From NCBI GenBank assembly GCA_965230755.1, contig CBDDLT010000024.1, positions 325,499-389,498 on the forward strand: a DNA stretch of 64,000 bases. The letters run 5' to 3'. Source of the DNA: DATFJT01 sp965230755. Lineage in GTDB: Bacteria > Bacteroidota > Bacteroidia > Chitinophagales > Saprospiraceae. This document shows, piece by piece, positions 42,933-52,343 of the stretch. Both the position numbers and the translations under genes were made by a program. Positions within the stretch are counted from its first letter, which is position 1. The number at the start of each line of letters is the position of its first letter. Below the pieces are notes generated by a model, which worked only from the letters and a program-made list of their open reading frames with translations, had not been told where the DNA came from and did not search any database.

Positions 42933-43888
42933 TGAAGGAAGTTCAAGATCTCATCGAGGAGATCAATATTTTTTTGGCCAATATCTCTTTGGGAGATCCC
43001 ATTGAGTTGTATGAACCGATAAGCTATACGCTTGAAAAGGGCGGTAAAAGAATAAGGGCTGTCCTGGTGCTTTTATCCTACTCGCTTTTTAAGGATGATC
43101 GCGAAGCTGCTTTACCATTAGCAGGGGCTGTGGAGATATTTCACAATTTTACCTTGCTTCATGATGACATCATGGATGAAGCTCCATTGAGAAGAGGTCA
43201 ACCCAGTGCGTATAAGAAGTATGGTCAGGATAGAGCTATTTTGTCGGGAGATATGATGTTGATCAAAAGCTATCAATTACTTTCCGAGCTTAACCCGTTA
43301 AAAGGACTTTTATTCGAATTTAATAAAGTAGCTCAAGAAGTCTGTGAGGGCCAACAAATGGATATGATGTTTGAGGATCGTTCTGAAGTATCGGTTGATG
43401 AATATATTAGAATGATTCGGCTCAAAACATCCGTATTGCTCGCCAGTTCGCTCAAGATGGGTGCTATTTTGGCTGGAGCCAGTGAACAACAGCAGAGTGA
43501 TTTATACGACTTTGGATTAAACCTAGGTCTTGCCTTTCAGATTCAAGATGATTATTTAGACAGTTATGGTGATCCTAAGAGTTTTGGTAAGCAGGTCGGC
43601 GGAGATATTATTCAAGGGAAGAAAACCATTCTTTTTCTTCTAGCACTTCAAAGACTGGACAGTGTTCAACAGGACGATTTTTATCACCTTTATACTTCAG
43701 AAGATACTCAGAAGGTAGAAAAGGTGATGGAATATTTTAGCTTGAGTCAGGCAGATAAGCAAGTTTTAGCGTTGAAAGGCCAATACGAAGAAAAGGCAAT
43801 GGAGAGCTTAGATCGAATTAAAGGAAATGGTTGGGCTCAAGATCAACTATTCAAAATTGTACAATCACTCTCTGCGCGATCGGTATAG
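42932..43888 (+). CDS. Polyprenyl (isoprenyl) diphosphate synthase
   Basis: 318 residues from the ATG at 42932, which overlaps the fabG TAA; an in-frame TTG at 42911 within fabG is rejected. First aspartate-rich motif LLHDDIMDEAPLRRG, GQQMDM, and second motif FQIQDDYLDSYGD, then FGKQVGGDIIQGKKT. It extends allylic diphosphates with isopentenyl diphosphate for quinone or carrier lipid side chains. Which chain length is unknown. Confidence 0.93.
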   Translation: MKEVQDLIEEINIFLANISLGDPIELYEPISYTLEKGGKRIRAVLVLLSYSLFKDDREAALPLAGAVEIFHNFTLLHDDIMDEAPLRRGQPSAYKKYGQDRAILSGDMMLIKSYQLLSELNPLKGLLFEFNKVAQEVCEGQQMDMMFEDRSEVSVDEYIRMIRLKTSVLLASSLKMGAILAGASEQQQSDLYDFGLNLGLAFQIQDDYLDSYGDPKSFGKQVGGDIIQGKKTILFLLALQRLDSVQQDDFYHLYTSEDTQKVEKVMEYFSLSQADKQVLALKGQYEEKAMESLDRIKGNGWAQDQLFKIVQSLSARSV

Positions 43889-43925
43889 TTTTTCCAGTAA
43901 TGATTAGTGATTCGGAATCAAACAG

Positions 43926-43957
43926 AAAAAGCGCATAACTTATTAAAGAAATGCGCT
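43926..43957. terminator. Bidirectional terminator between polyprenyl synthase and rpmF
   Basis: AGCGCAT (43930-43936) and ATGCGCT (43951-43957) are exact inverted complements. On the minus strand the stem is followed directly by TTTTT (43929 down), and on the plus strand a T-run follows at 43967-43971. It serves convergent genes. Confidence 0.7.
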
Positions 43958-43989
43958 ATAGTCTAGTTTTTATTGGGTAGCCCTTACGA

Positions 43990-44184
43990 CTACTCGAAAT
44001 CTTCGGCAATTTCCATTACCACTTTACCGCGATAGTACATTTTTCCATCCAACCAGTAAGACCTGTGGTATTGATGTACTTCACCAGTAGTAGGACAAGT
44101 GGCGATCTGAGAAAGACTAGCTTTGTAATGCGTTCTTCTCTTTCTTTTTCTTTGCTTTGATATTCTACTCTTAGGATGAGCCAT
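43990..44184 (-). CDS. rpmF: 50S ribosomal protein L32
   Basis: 64 residues. MAHPKSRISKQRKRKRRTHYK is the L32 N-terminus (read here in parts: MAHPKSRISK, QRKRKRRTHYK). The single CPTTGEVHQYHRSY replaces the four-Cys zinc site of other L32 proteins, so this is the zinc-free form. Part of the 50S subunit. It follows the DUF177 gene by 15 bases, the conserved order yceD-rpmF. Confidence 0.97.
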   Translation of the reverse strand: MAHPKSRISKQRKRKRRTHYKASLSQIATCPTTGEVHQYHRSYWLDGKMYYRGKVVMEIAEDFE

Positions 44185-44199
44185 AATCTTATTATTATC

Positions 44200-44733
44200 T
44201 TATTCCAAATTTAAATCCTTAAAAGCCTCTTTGAAAACATTGTTCTCCTCTGATTCTTCATTCGAAACAGGTCGGTTTAAAACTTCAAGAACAGCTGTGT
44301 TGCATGGACGTGGATCCATATTATCACAATCCACAGTTTTTATCATGGGAACAGAAAGGCAAATGATCTCATAGATCAGAGATGCCACACTGAATTCCTC
44401 GGCAAAAGGAGATAGATAAATCACATCTTCTTCTGAATTGGAAACAGAATTTTCGCTCCTCATTTTTATGACTGACTCATACTGATTGACAATGGGCAAA
44501 CCAATATTTGCTGTACATCTATCACATTCGGCCTTTACCGTACCATTGAGATCAAAACTCAAAGAAATAAAGCTAGGCCGCTTGTCTACAAGCAAATTGA
44601 CTTTCAAATTACCATTGCTCAAAGGCGTATTTTCAAAATGTTCAAAAAACTCCTGATCAATTGAAAATTCATAAAAATGTTCTCCTTCATTCATGCCCGA
44701 AATAGGCAAAATAAAGTGCTTCAAGCTGTCCAT
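44200..44733 (-). CDS. YceD/DUF177 family protein
   Basis: 177 residues. Features of DUF177 include VKAECDRCTANIGLPI (conserved Cys pair), VIYLSPFAEEFSVASLIYEIICLSVPM with the C-terminal DPRPCN. Directly upstream of rpmF, the standard order. The family has been linked to 23S rRNA processing in other bacteria and plants. The role here is inferred. Confidence 0.9.
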   Translation of the reverse strand: MDSLKHFILPISGMNEGEHFYEFSIDQEFFEHFENTPLSNGNLKVNLLVDKRPSFISLSFDLNGTVKAECDRCTANIGLPIVNQYESVIKMRSENSVSNSEEDVIYLSPFAEEFSVASLIYEIICLSVPMIKTVDCDNMDPRPCNTAVLEVLNRPVSNEESEENNVFKEAFKDLNLE

Positions 44734-44805
44734 CTTACAAAGAACTTTTAAAAGTGACGCAAATATACAATAATTATTATTTCTTTGCCCTCCCCGAAGA
44801 ATCTT

Positions 44806-46203
44806 TTAATCCAAGGAGCCAATCATGTTTTCAGGTTTTACCCATTCTTCATACTGTTCGGAAGTCAATATACCAAGAGATATTGCTGATTCCTTTAAGG
44901 TAATTCCTTCAGCATAGGCGTGCTTCGCGATTTTAGCAGCCTTGTCATAACCTATTTTAGTATTTAGTGCAGTCACAAGCATTAATGAATTTCTAAGGTT
45001 CTCATCTATATTGGCTTGATCTGGTACTAAACCTGCAATGCAGTTGTCATTAAAACTTCTGGAAGCATCAGCAATTAATTCAGCCGACTCAATAAAATTA
45101 TGGATCATCATTGGTTTAAAGACATTGAGTTGAAATTGTCCGGATAAACCGCCGATGTTAATGGCTACATCGTTTCCGAGAACTTGAGCCATTGCCATGG
45201 TTAATGCTTCCGCTTGTGTAGGATTAACTTTACCAGGCATGATTGAAGAACCGGGCTCGTTAGCAGGAATTCGATATTCGCCTATTCCACATCTTGGGCC
45301 CGATGCCAGCATTCTGATATCATTACCTATTTTCATAAGACTTGCTGCAACCGTCTTCAGTGCACCATGTGCTTCTACTATGGCATCATGAGCTGAAAGT
45401 GCCTCAAACTTGTTATCCGCAGTTCGAAAGGGCATTCCCGTAAGGTCAGCGATCGTGTTGGCCACTTTTACATCGTAGCCTTTCGGTGTATTAAGTCCGG
45501 TTCCTACTGCGGTACCACCTAGTGCCAGTTCCGCTAAGTGGTCTAAGCTGTTCTTGATGGCTTTGATCCCGTGATCTATTTGAGATACGAATGCCGAAAG
45601 TTCTTGTCCCACGGTAACAGGAGTCGCATCCATAAAATGCGTCCTTCCTATTTTCACAATGGATTGGAATTCAATTTTCTTTTTTTCTAACTCATCCCTT
45701 AGGGTCTTTAGAGATGGAATAGTTTTCTCAACTACTATCGTGTAGGCCGCAATATGCATTGCAGTAGGAAAAGTATCATTCGAACTCTGAGACTTATTGA
45801 CATCGTCATTGGGATGAAGCTTTTTGCTAGCATCATACAGGTTTCCACCAAGTATTACATGGGCTCTATTGGCAACCACCTCGTTGACATTCATATTGGT
45901 CTGTGTTCCCGATCCGGTTTGCCAAACAACCAATGGAAATTGATCATCCAATTGACCGCTCAGAATTTCATCGCAAACCTTTCCGATGACATCACTTTTT
46001 TCTTTGTCCAAAGCGCCAAGCTCTGAATTGGTCATAGCAGCTGCCTTTTTCAAATAAGCATATGCCCGAATGATTTCTTGTGGTATTTTATGTCGCCCAA
46101 TTTTGAAGTTTTCCATAGACCTCTGCGTTTGAGCACCCCAGTACTTATCTGCCGGGACCTGAATCTCTCCAATGCTATCTCTTTCTATTCTATATGAACC
46201 CAT
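44806..46203 (-). CDS. fumC: Class II fumarate hydratase
   Basis: 465 residues. The superfamily signature GSSIMPGKVNPTQAEAL lies near residue 318. TGSGTQTNMNVNEV, KSQSSNDTFPTA, GRTHFMDATPV and GLNTPKGYDVKVA also fit. Oxygen-stable, iron-free fumarase of the citric acid cycle, interconverting fumarate and malate. Starts three bases after the phosphohexomutase stop, so the two form an operon. Confidence 0.95.
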   Translation of the reverse strand: MGSYRIERDSIGEIQVPADKYWGAQTQRSMENFKIGRHKIPQEIIRAYAYLKKAAAMTNSELGALDKEKSDVIGKVCDEILSGQLDDQFPLVVWQTGSGTQTNMNVNEVVANRAHVILGGNLYDASKKLHPNDDVNKSQSSNDTFPTAMHIAAYTIVVEKTIPSLKTLRDELEKKKIEFQSIVKIGRTHFMDATPVTVGQELSAFVSQIDHGIKAIKNSLDHLAELALGGTAVGTGLNTPKGYDVKVANTIADLTGMPFRTADNKFEALSAHDAIVEAHGALKTVAASLMKIGNDIRMLASGPRCGIGEYRIPANEPGSSIMPGKVNPTQAEALTMAMAQVLGNDVAINIGGLSGQFQLNVFKPMMIHNFIESAELIADASRSFNDNCIAGLVPDQANIDENLRNSLMLVTALNTKIGYDKAAKIAKHAYAEGITLKESAISLGILTSEQYEEWVKPENMIGSLD

Positions 46204-46206
46204 TAT

Positions 46207-47607
46207 TTATATTTTTTTCATCTCCTCATGAGCTGAGGTGAGTATATTTTCCATTTCTGTTTGTGTTTCCGCCTGAGCATAAACTCTAAGAACCGGCTCA
46301 GTTCCTGAGGGTCGAATCATCAACCAAGCATCATTGTCCAGCAAGAATTTATATCCATCGATGGTTTCTACTTTATTGACCTGATACTCGCCTAGTTTTT
46401 CAAATGGAGCATTTTTACATTGCTCGATGATGGCCAACTTTTTCTCCTCCGCTATGTGTAAATCATCCCTGCCAAAAGAAAATGCCCCAACCAAAGAATA
46501 TATATCCTCGATTAATTGACTAAGACTTTTCCCTGTTTTGGCCATAAATTCCATAATGATTAACCCGATCCAGATACCATCACGCTCAGGAATGTGTCCA
46601 GCAACAGCTAGCCCACCACTTTCTTCTCCTCCTACCAAAACTTCCTCTTGGGTCATGATTTCAGCGATGTATTTGAATCCTATTTTGGTAACTTCCAGGT
46701 CAAGACCGTACAGTTTGGCCAAAAGTTTCATCTTATTGGTTACACTAAAAGTGATGACCACTTTACCACTCATTTTCTTTTCATTGTGCATATAGTACAA
46801 CAACAAAAGCAATATATGGTGCGAGTCTACGAAATTTCCATTCTCATCATAAAGTCCTATTCGATCCGCGTCACCGTCATTGGCCAAGCCAAGATTGAGA
46901 TTGGCATTGGATGCCAGCAGGTCTGATAATTCTTTGAGATTTCTATGGATTGGTTCCGGAGCTTGTCCGTTAAAACCGGGATTCTTTTCCGAATGAAGAT
47001 GAACGGCTTCAGGAAATAGTCTTTTCATGACCTGAAAACCTGCACCGTACATTGGATCGTAAGCCAAGTTTATGAAAGAATTCTTGATAAGATCCATGTC
47101 AAAGTTCTTTTCGATATGCTCCACATACAAGTTCTCCAGGGAGTGCTCCACTATTTTGCCTGAACTTAACAAATCATTGAACGATGATTCCGGTTCTTCC
47201 TTTGCTTCGGGAATCAAGGCTTCAACTTCAGCAATTTGCGAAGGGATCATAGGACCACCATACTGAGACTTGAGTTTGTATCCATTATAACTTGGAGGAT
47301 TATGGCTGGCGGTAATAACTACTCCGACATGTGCATCCAGTTTTACTACTCCTAAGGAAACCATAGGTGTGGTAGCAATATCATTCGACAATATACACTG
47401 AATGCCCTCGCTTGCCAGAACTCTTGCCGTCTCTTCCGCAAACATTCGACCTCCAAAACGACAATCATATCCTATAACAGCCTTGTTTTGACCTTTATCT
47501 TTCATCCATGAGGCGGTGGCTTGTGCAACTCTTCTCACATTGTCCACCATGTATTCTCTGGCTATAATTGCCCTCCAACCGTCGGTGCCAAATTTGATTT
47601 TTCCCAT
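46207..47607 (-). CDS. Phosphoglucomutase/phosphomannomutase family protein
   Basis: 466 residues. Catalytic phosphoserine loop TASHNPPSYNG (Ser about 98), metal loop GLANDGDADRIG, sugar-binding VGGEESGGLAV, phosphate-binding IRPSGTEPVLRVYA. It moves phosphate between C1 and C6 of a hexose or hexosamine. The exact substrate is not decidable. First gene of an operon with fumC. Confidence 0.93.
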   Translation of the reverse strand: MGKIKFGTDGWRAIIAREYMVDNVRRVAQATASWMKDKGQNKAVIGYDCRFGGRMFAEETARVLASEGIQCILSNDIATTPMVSLGVVKLDAHVGVVITASHNPPSYNGYKLKSQYGGPMIPSQIAEVEALIPEAKEEPESSFNDLLSSGKIVEHSLENLYVEHIEKNFDMDLIKNSFINLAYDPMYGAGFQVMKRLFPEAVHLHSEKNPGFNGQAPEPIHRNLKELSDLLASNANLNLGLANDGDADRIGLYDENGNFVDSHHILLLLLYYMHNEKKMSGKVVITFSVTNKMKLLAKLYGLDLEVTKIGFKYIAEIMTQEEVLVGGEESGGLAVAGHIPERDGIWIGLIIMEFMAKTGKSLSQLIEDIYSLVGAFSFGRDDLHIAEEKKLAIIEQCKNAPFEKLGEYQVNKVETIDGYKFLLDNDAWLMIRPSGTEPVLRVYAQAETQTEMENILTSAHEEMKKI

Positions 47608-47690
47608 CTTTTCCTTGAATTCAATTAGAATGTAAAATTAATACTTAATTTTAGACCTCGAAGGACAATGAAAGTTTTTATAAATAATTA

Positions 47691-48356
47691 ATGCATAGGA
47701 GTTTGCCTACACTACAGGATACATATCGGCACAAGGGAATGAGAAAGCGTCTTATCAAGACATTGAGGAAGGAAGGCATTACCAATGAGGAAGTGTTGGA
47801 TGCTTTTGATAAGGTTCCCAGGCATTATTTTATGGATTCGGCATTTTCTGAGAAGGCTTATCAAAATGAAGCTTTTCCTATCGGCAATGGCCAAACTATT
47901 TCACAGCCATATACTGTTTGTGTACAGACCATTTTGCTTGAGGTCAAAAAGGGAAATAAAGTACTAGAGATTGGAACTGGTTCGGGTTTCCAAGCAGCAA
48001 TATTGGCTGAATTAGGTGCTCGAGTGTTCAGTATTGAAAGACAAAAGGATTTGTATCTAAGCGCAAAAGATCTATTGGGTCACATGGGCTATGATAGCAT
48101 TCAACTTTTCTATCAGGATGGCAATTTTGGATTGCCGGAATTTGCGCCTTTTGATAAAATCATTGTCACGGCAGGTATGCAGTCAATACCTAAGAATCTA
48201 TTGGGCCAACTGAGCATAGGAGGTATTTGCGTGGCGCCTATAGGAGATAAGGTTCAGACCATGTGGCGAATCCGACGTGTGGGTTTGAATGAATTCGAAA
48301 AGAAGAAATTTGGGCAGTTTAGATTTGTCCCGTTTTTATCAGGTGTGCGAGATTAA
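47691..48356 (+). CDS. pcm: Protein-L-isoaspartate O-methyltransferase
   Basis: 221 residues. N-terminal VPRHYFMDSAFSEKAYQNEAFPIGNGQTISQPYTV carries the PCMT signature (in parts: PIGNGQTISQPYTV). SAM motif VLEIGTGSGFQAAILAELG near residue 91. It methylates isoaspartyl residues in damaged proteins for repair. Divergent from the phosphohexomutase gene. The ATG at 47691 gives a short N-terminal extension; nothing better is seen. Confidence 0.92.
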   Translation: MHRSLPTLQDTYRHKGMRKRLIKTLRKEGITNEEVLDAFDKVPRHYFMDSAFSEKAYQNEAFPIGNGQTISQPYTVCVQTILLEVKKGNKVLEIGTGSGFQAAILAELGARVFSIERQKDLYLSAKDLLGHMGYDSIQLFYQDGNFGLPEFAPFDKIIVTAGMQSIPKNLLGQLSIGGICVAPIGDKVQTMWRIRRVGLNEFEKKKFGQFRFVPFLSGVRD

Positions 48357-48362
48357 CATCTT

Positions 48363-49088
48363 CTAGAATCGAAGACCCAATGATATTCCGAGGCTTACTA
48401 TTTTAATATTACTGGAGGCCCCTGAAGTGATACCAGTCCCTTCAAACACATTACCTAGTGAATAAGCTATATTGGGTTCGATGGATAATGTGCTTTGCGA
48501 ATTGATGTCAATATTATATCCTGAGGATAATCTTCCGATGAAGATCACTTTTTGGGTAGCGCCCTTTACATTGCGTCTTAAATCTGTTTCATATTCGGTG
48601 CCACATTCTATCAAATATGATTTTCTTTCCTCGTCTATCTTGAATAGACTTTCCAATTCTATTCCAGTATACCATCGATTATCATTGTCAAAATTATATC
48701 TCAAACCAAGCGGGATTCCCAGATATCCCAAATTGAATTGATCCTCTAATCTGGAATGGTTGGGGTCGAATGACTCTCCTTCAAAATCGCAATCAAAAGA
48801 GATGTTGTTATCTATGTGGGTGACTTGATTATATTGATAACTCAGTCCTGACTTCAAACTCATATTTCGAGTGAGTCTGTAAAAGACATCCAGATTGCCA
48901 GAAATTCCAAAAGAGCGTTGATCTTGTGAATAGGTGTCATCTTCGAATATTTGCTGAACTATCATTGGATTGACGCTGAAACCTGCACTAAAGCCATTGT
49001 TAGATTGAGCGAAGGTCGGACCAAGAGAAAAGCCTAATAATAGGGTCGTGATAACAAATTGTCGAAATGCGAAATCAACTTTTTTCAT
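48363..49088 (-). CDS. Outer membrane beta-barrel protein
   Basis: 241 residues. Signal peptide about 1-27 (PTFAQ). Alternating strands with terminal aromatic residues (MSLKSGLSYQYNQVTHI, NLGYLGIPLGLRYNFD, YTGIELESLFKI) and the final strand VSLGISLGLRF with C-terminal Phe are typical of Bacteroidota PorT/OmpX-like barrels. No substrate is known. It lies convergently six bases from pcm. Confidence 0.85.
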   Translation of the reverse strand: MKKVDFAFRQFVITTLLLGFSLGPTFAQSNNGFSAGFSVNPMIVQQIFEDDTYSQDQRSFGISGNLDVFYRLTRNMSLKSGLSYQYNQVTHIDNNISFDCDFEGESFDPNHSRLEDQFNLGYLGIPLGLRYNFDNDNRWYTGIELESLFKIDEERKSYLIECGTEYETDLRRNVKGATQKVIFIGRLSSGYNIDINSQSTLSIEPNIAYSLGNVFEGTGITSGASSNIKIVSLGISLGLRF

Positions 49089-49117
49089 GATAACTATGGC
49101 TAGATTCGAATTTGGAG

Positions 49118-49624
49118 CTATTCTTTCCTTTTATAAATGCCTTCGAAAACGGAAGCGATGGTTTCCAAGTCTTCATTCAAAATTTCCCATAATTGAGTAA
49201 CGGTCCCATCTTCATTTTGACTCCAGGTGATTCTGTTCTTTTGTAGTTTACCGGATTTGCCAGGCTTGAAACCACTGGAAAGTACCATTCGGCCATTTTC
49301 CAATTTACCTTTGAGCACCAAATTTCCTCCTTTATTATCCAGCCAGATCTGATTCCAGGTTGTATCACTTTGGTCAAAATAGTTGTAGCTTCTTCCAGTA
49401 AAGCCCGAAGTTCCTGTCCAATGTTCGTTCAGCAAGCAATTATCCTCCAACTTAATGATGGAATTTTCTCCAACTTTCTTTCCGGTAGTATCATAAACAT
49501 CCCACTGGCCGAGCCAAAAATCGAATTGCTGATGGGCTGGAGTACAACAGGTACAATCCGTCTGTGCCTGTAGGAACAGCGCAGCAAAAATGAAAAGTAT
49601 GAGTATGAATGCTTTGATATTCAT
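49118..49624 (-). CDS. Exported lipocalin-like protein (DUF1579-like)
   Basis: 168 residues. Signal peptide (core about 5-18, LFLQAQ), then CTCC. The HQQFDFWLGQWDVYDTTGKKVGENSI opening and alternating strands to VFEGIYKRK resemble small lipocalin/DUF1579-type proteins of unknown function. The W-x-G-x-W pattern is the main evidence. Expected in the periplasm. The next minus-strand gene upstream is the broken NTF2-like gene. Confidence 0.75.
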   Translation of the reverse strand: MNIKAFILILFIFAALFLQAQTDCTCCTPAHQQFDFWLGQWDVYDTTGKKVGENSIIKLEDNCLLNEHWTGTSGFTGRSYNYFDQSDTTWNQIWLDNKGGNLVLKGKLENGRMVLSSGFKPGKSGKLQKNRITWSQNEDGTVTQLWEILNEDLETIASVFEGIYKRKE

Positions 49625-49631
49625 TATGATC

Positions 49632-49985
49632 TTACATATTTAAACTTCGGTCTTCTCTGATTTCACCGATATGATAATAAGAAACAATTCGATCAATGAG
49701 GCCGTCTTTGAAATAGAACCATTCGCTGACCTCCAACTCAAAGTCTTCTTACTTGCCGATATATCTCACACAAGAACTGGATTCGCCGTGTAATTCATCT
49801 TTTATATCGAATTGATACCCTAGAAACTTTTCTCTATTCGACTCCACTATGTTCAAGTAACTGTCTTTTCCCTGAATGACACCAAATGGACTGGTATGAG
49901 TAAACTCATTGGTCAGTGGTAAATCCATAAAATTGCCCTCTTCCCAATGCTCAAACCAATGTCGAACCAAAGTCTCGTTATTCAT
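49632..49985 (-). pseudogene. NTF2/SnoaL-like protein interrupted by an in-frame TAA
   Basis: From the ATG at 49985 the frame runs 78 residues (MNNETLVRHWFEHWEEGNF) to TAA at 49751-49749. It then continues in the same frame for 38 more codons (EDFELEVSEWFYFKDGLIDRI, in parts, then SYYHIGEI) to TAA at 49634-49632. The post-stop segment (EVSEWFYFKDGLIDRIVSYY, two stretches) is the conserved second half of a SnoaL-type fold. A nonsense change is the simplest explanation; readthrough or a sequencing error are alternatives. Confidence 0.75.
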
Positions 49986-50046
49986 CGATTCTAATTTAAG
50001 CAGTTTAATATGGATTCTACTTTATCAAAGCAGCTATTTTCTCCAA

Positions 50047-51504
50047 TTACAATTTGACAAAACGTTTACTTCCAATGTTCGTGTAGAGTGTATAGCTTCC
50101 CTCACTCAAATTAGAAGTGTCAATGAATATATTTCCGTCGATATGCGAATATGAAACCGGCACAGATCTTCCCATTAAATCCAGAACCTGCAACTCTGTC
50201 AACTGACTTAGATCCTGTGCTTTCAATATCATCGTATTTTCTACTGGATTAGGAGAAAGCGATATGTCAAACTCGGAAATAACTTCTTCATTATCTACTG
50301 AAACACCGCAGGTCGCTTTACGAAGACTCCAGTCATAAAAGTAGTAATAGTAGTCACTTACTTGAGGAAAGGCTGTTGTCTGAGTAATGGTTATCAAGTC
50401 ACCAAAAGACATTGGGTAAGTTGCACCGTCGTCATTGCGGAATAAATAAGCATCTGAATGCAATCCAAATCGGTGTTGCTGACCTAATGTCACGTCCATG
50501 TTTAAAATGATTCTATGCTCACCTTCCGGGATCCACACTTCTCGCTCGCTGATAATATTACCACCATTATCGTGAATAACAACAGTTCTCCAGGCTTCTT
50601 TATTCGAATATACCTTGACAGATTCAATCACTATATCTTCATGCGCATCGAATAATAAACCTTGATGCCCTCCCGGGAAATAGGCTCCTGTACCAATATT
50701 GTTGGACTCAACTCCGGCTGATTCGCTTGCGCTAGGATCTCCTTCGCCTACTCTGATATAGTCTGTTTTTGATACTATACTTTCACCAAATTCATTTTCA
50801 ACTTTAAGGCTAACAGTATAATCTTGTGGTTCGTCATAGTAATGAACGGGATGAGTTTCAGTTGAAGTTGTGCCATCACCAAAGTCCCAGAAATATTGAC
50901 CTTCACGAGGCCAAGAGTTATCGGTAAATTCCACTTCTAGCTCATTGCATCCGGTTAATGCGGAGGCATTAAAATGCACATCGGGTTTTATGTCCAAACC
51001 GCCGCAATTATCCAGTTGAGGTCTCAGTCCATTGTGATCAGGTCTTCCAGCATTGGATACTGTTCTGTCCGGACATATTAATCTAATTGAGGGGAAAGAA
51101 TTAATACCATAGCGATTACCAATCGAGGCGTCATCAATAATAGGGTAGGGAGTACCTGAAATCCAATCTCCCTGTGTTGCACCAGTATTACCCCTTAAAT
51201 CCTCAATGGTTGTTGCAGCATCAGATTCTATGAAGAAAACAACCACTTCATCTGTTCCGTGGGATCCGAGTTGCTCATGAATTCCTTCAAGATCACCGCT
51301 AGTATGATAGGTCCAGCATGGTCCGCACCAAGTTGCCGAAAAGTCCAGGAGAACCGCTTTGCCTTCAGCTAAAATATCGTATAGTTCATATTCTACTCCA
51401 TTAATATCGGTGGCTTTAAAATTAGGCCCGATATTATTTGACCCTTGGGCTGTAGCAAAATGAAAGGAAATAATAGAAAGTAAAAGAGAAAAATATAGTT
51501 TCAT
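50047..51504 (-). CDS. Secreted redoxin/PKD protein with T9SS sorting domain
   Basis: 485 residues. Signal peptide about 1-19 (HFATAQ). A thioredoxin fold with FSATWCGPCWTYH near residue 56 (active Cys pair). A PKD-like domain follows (YFWDFGDGTTSTETHPVHYY, YTVSLKVENEFGE). Then a beta domain and a type A T9SS domain from about residue 415 (LSPNPVENTMIL, SEGSYTLYTN). Expected to act on disulfides outside the cell. It stands alone on the minus strand. Confidence 0.88.
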   Translation of the reverse strand: MKLYFSLLLSIISFHFATAQGSNNIGPNFKATDINGVEYELYDILAEGKAVLLDFSATWCGPCWTYHTSGDLEGIHEQLGSHGTDEVVVFFIESDAATTIEDLRGNTGATQGDWISGTPYPIIDDASIGNRYGINSFPSIRLICPDRTVSNAGRPDHNGLRPQLDNCGGLDIKPDVHFNASALTGCNELEVEFTDNSWPREGQYFWDFGDGTTSTETHPVHYYDEPQDYTVSLKVENEFGESIVSKTDYIRVGEGDPSASESAGVESNNIGTGAYFPGGHQGLLFDAHEDIVIESVKVYSNKEAWRTVVIHDNGGNIISEREVWIPEGEHRIILNMDVTLGQQHRFGLHSDAYLFRNDDGATYPMSFGDLITITQTTAFPQVSDYYYYFYDWSLRKATCGVSVDNEEVISEFDISLSPNPVENTMILKAQDLSQLTELQVLDLMGRSVPVSYSHIDGNIFIDTSNLSEGSYTLYTNIGSKRFVKL

Positions 51505-51647
51505 TATTGGAAAGATTAGTTTGATTTTATATTTAGCTTATCCTTCCGAATTTAAAACAATAAATTACAAATTCAAAACATTCCCGTAATTAAGCAATGG
51601 TGACGAGCCTGTGCTTACTACTATCAAGAGCACTAATCTAATTTCGG

Positions 51648-52184
51648 TTAATTAACCTTTACACCTTTCGCTGTTTTTCTCTTTCGATCAACCTTGGTTA
51701 ATTTATTGAGGTCTACCTCCAGGTGGGCATAGGAACTATAAGTAGGAGTGTAGTATTTTTTTCCTCCGTAATGAACTATTCCCTTCTTCTTGTCCCAATC
51801 CTGTCCTAATAGTACATAGGTTCCCGATTTTCTGGGGTTAGGACCAAAAGATAGAAAGTCTTGTTCGCCCTCGTCGAAATAAATTTTGAATTTACCAGAA
51901 GAAGCAGAGCCCTTATAAATTCCAGGCGTGCCTTTTTTTACGATGACTTCTTCCACTCTTTTTCCCTCCACGATTTTAATCTCTCCTTCTTCAATGGTAG
52001 ACTCGGATTTTCCCAATTGACGATGTAATACGACATCCTTAGATAGATAAAACTGAATACTTCGAAGGTCGTGGTCATCAAAATTGTGTTCTTTTATCAT
52101 TCCGGAAGTGAAACTCACGAGGTTTTTACTACAGGACATTGTTCCTAACAGTCCCACACATATCAAAAAATTAATCCATTTCAT
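51648..52184 (-). CDS. Hypothetical lipoprotein
   Basis: 178 residues. Lipoprotein signal peptide with lipobox GTMSC (Cys18). The mature part includes FYLSKDVVLHRQLGKSES, GKRVEEVIVKKGTPGIYKG and SYAHLEVDLNKLTK, with beta-rich character. I recognise no named family. It is likely anchored in the periplasm. Confidence 0.75.
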   Translation of the reverse strand: MKWINFLICVGLLGTMSCSKNLVSFTSGMIKEHNFDDHDLRSIQFYLSKDVVLHRQLGKSESTIEEGEIKIVEGKRVEEVIVKKGTPGIYKGSASSGKFKIYFDEGEQDFLSFGPNPRKSGTYVLLGQDWDKKKGIVHYGGKKYYTPTYSSYAHLEVDLNKLTKVDRKRKTAKGVKVN

Positions 52185-52343
52185 TTCGATCGAATCTTTC
52201 TTACAATTTATCCAATAATGGAAGTTATGTCAATAAATACCTAGCCCTTAACAAGAATTTATGCTCGTTCTTAAGGAATTAATAAGGACTTGGGATTTTA
52301 CAATATCCTCACTAGGGTCTATAAAAGTAGGTCCTTTTTATGA

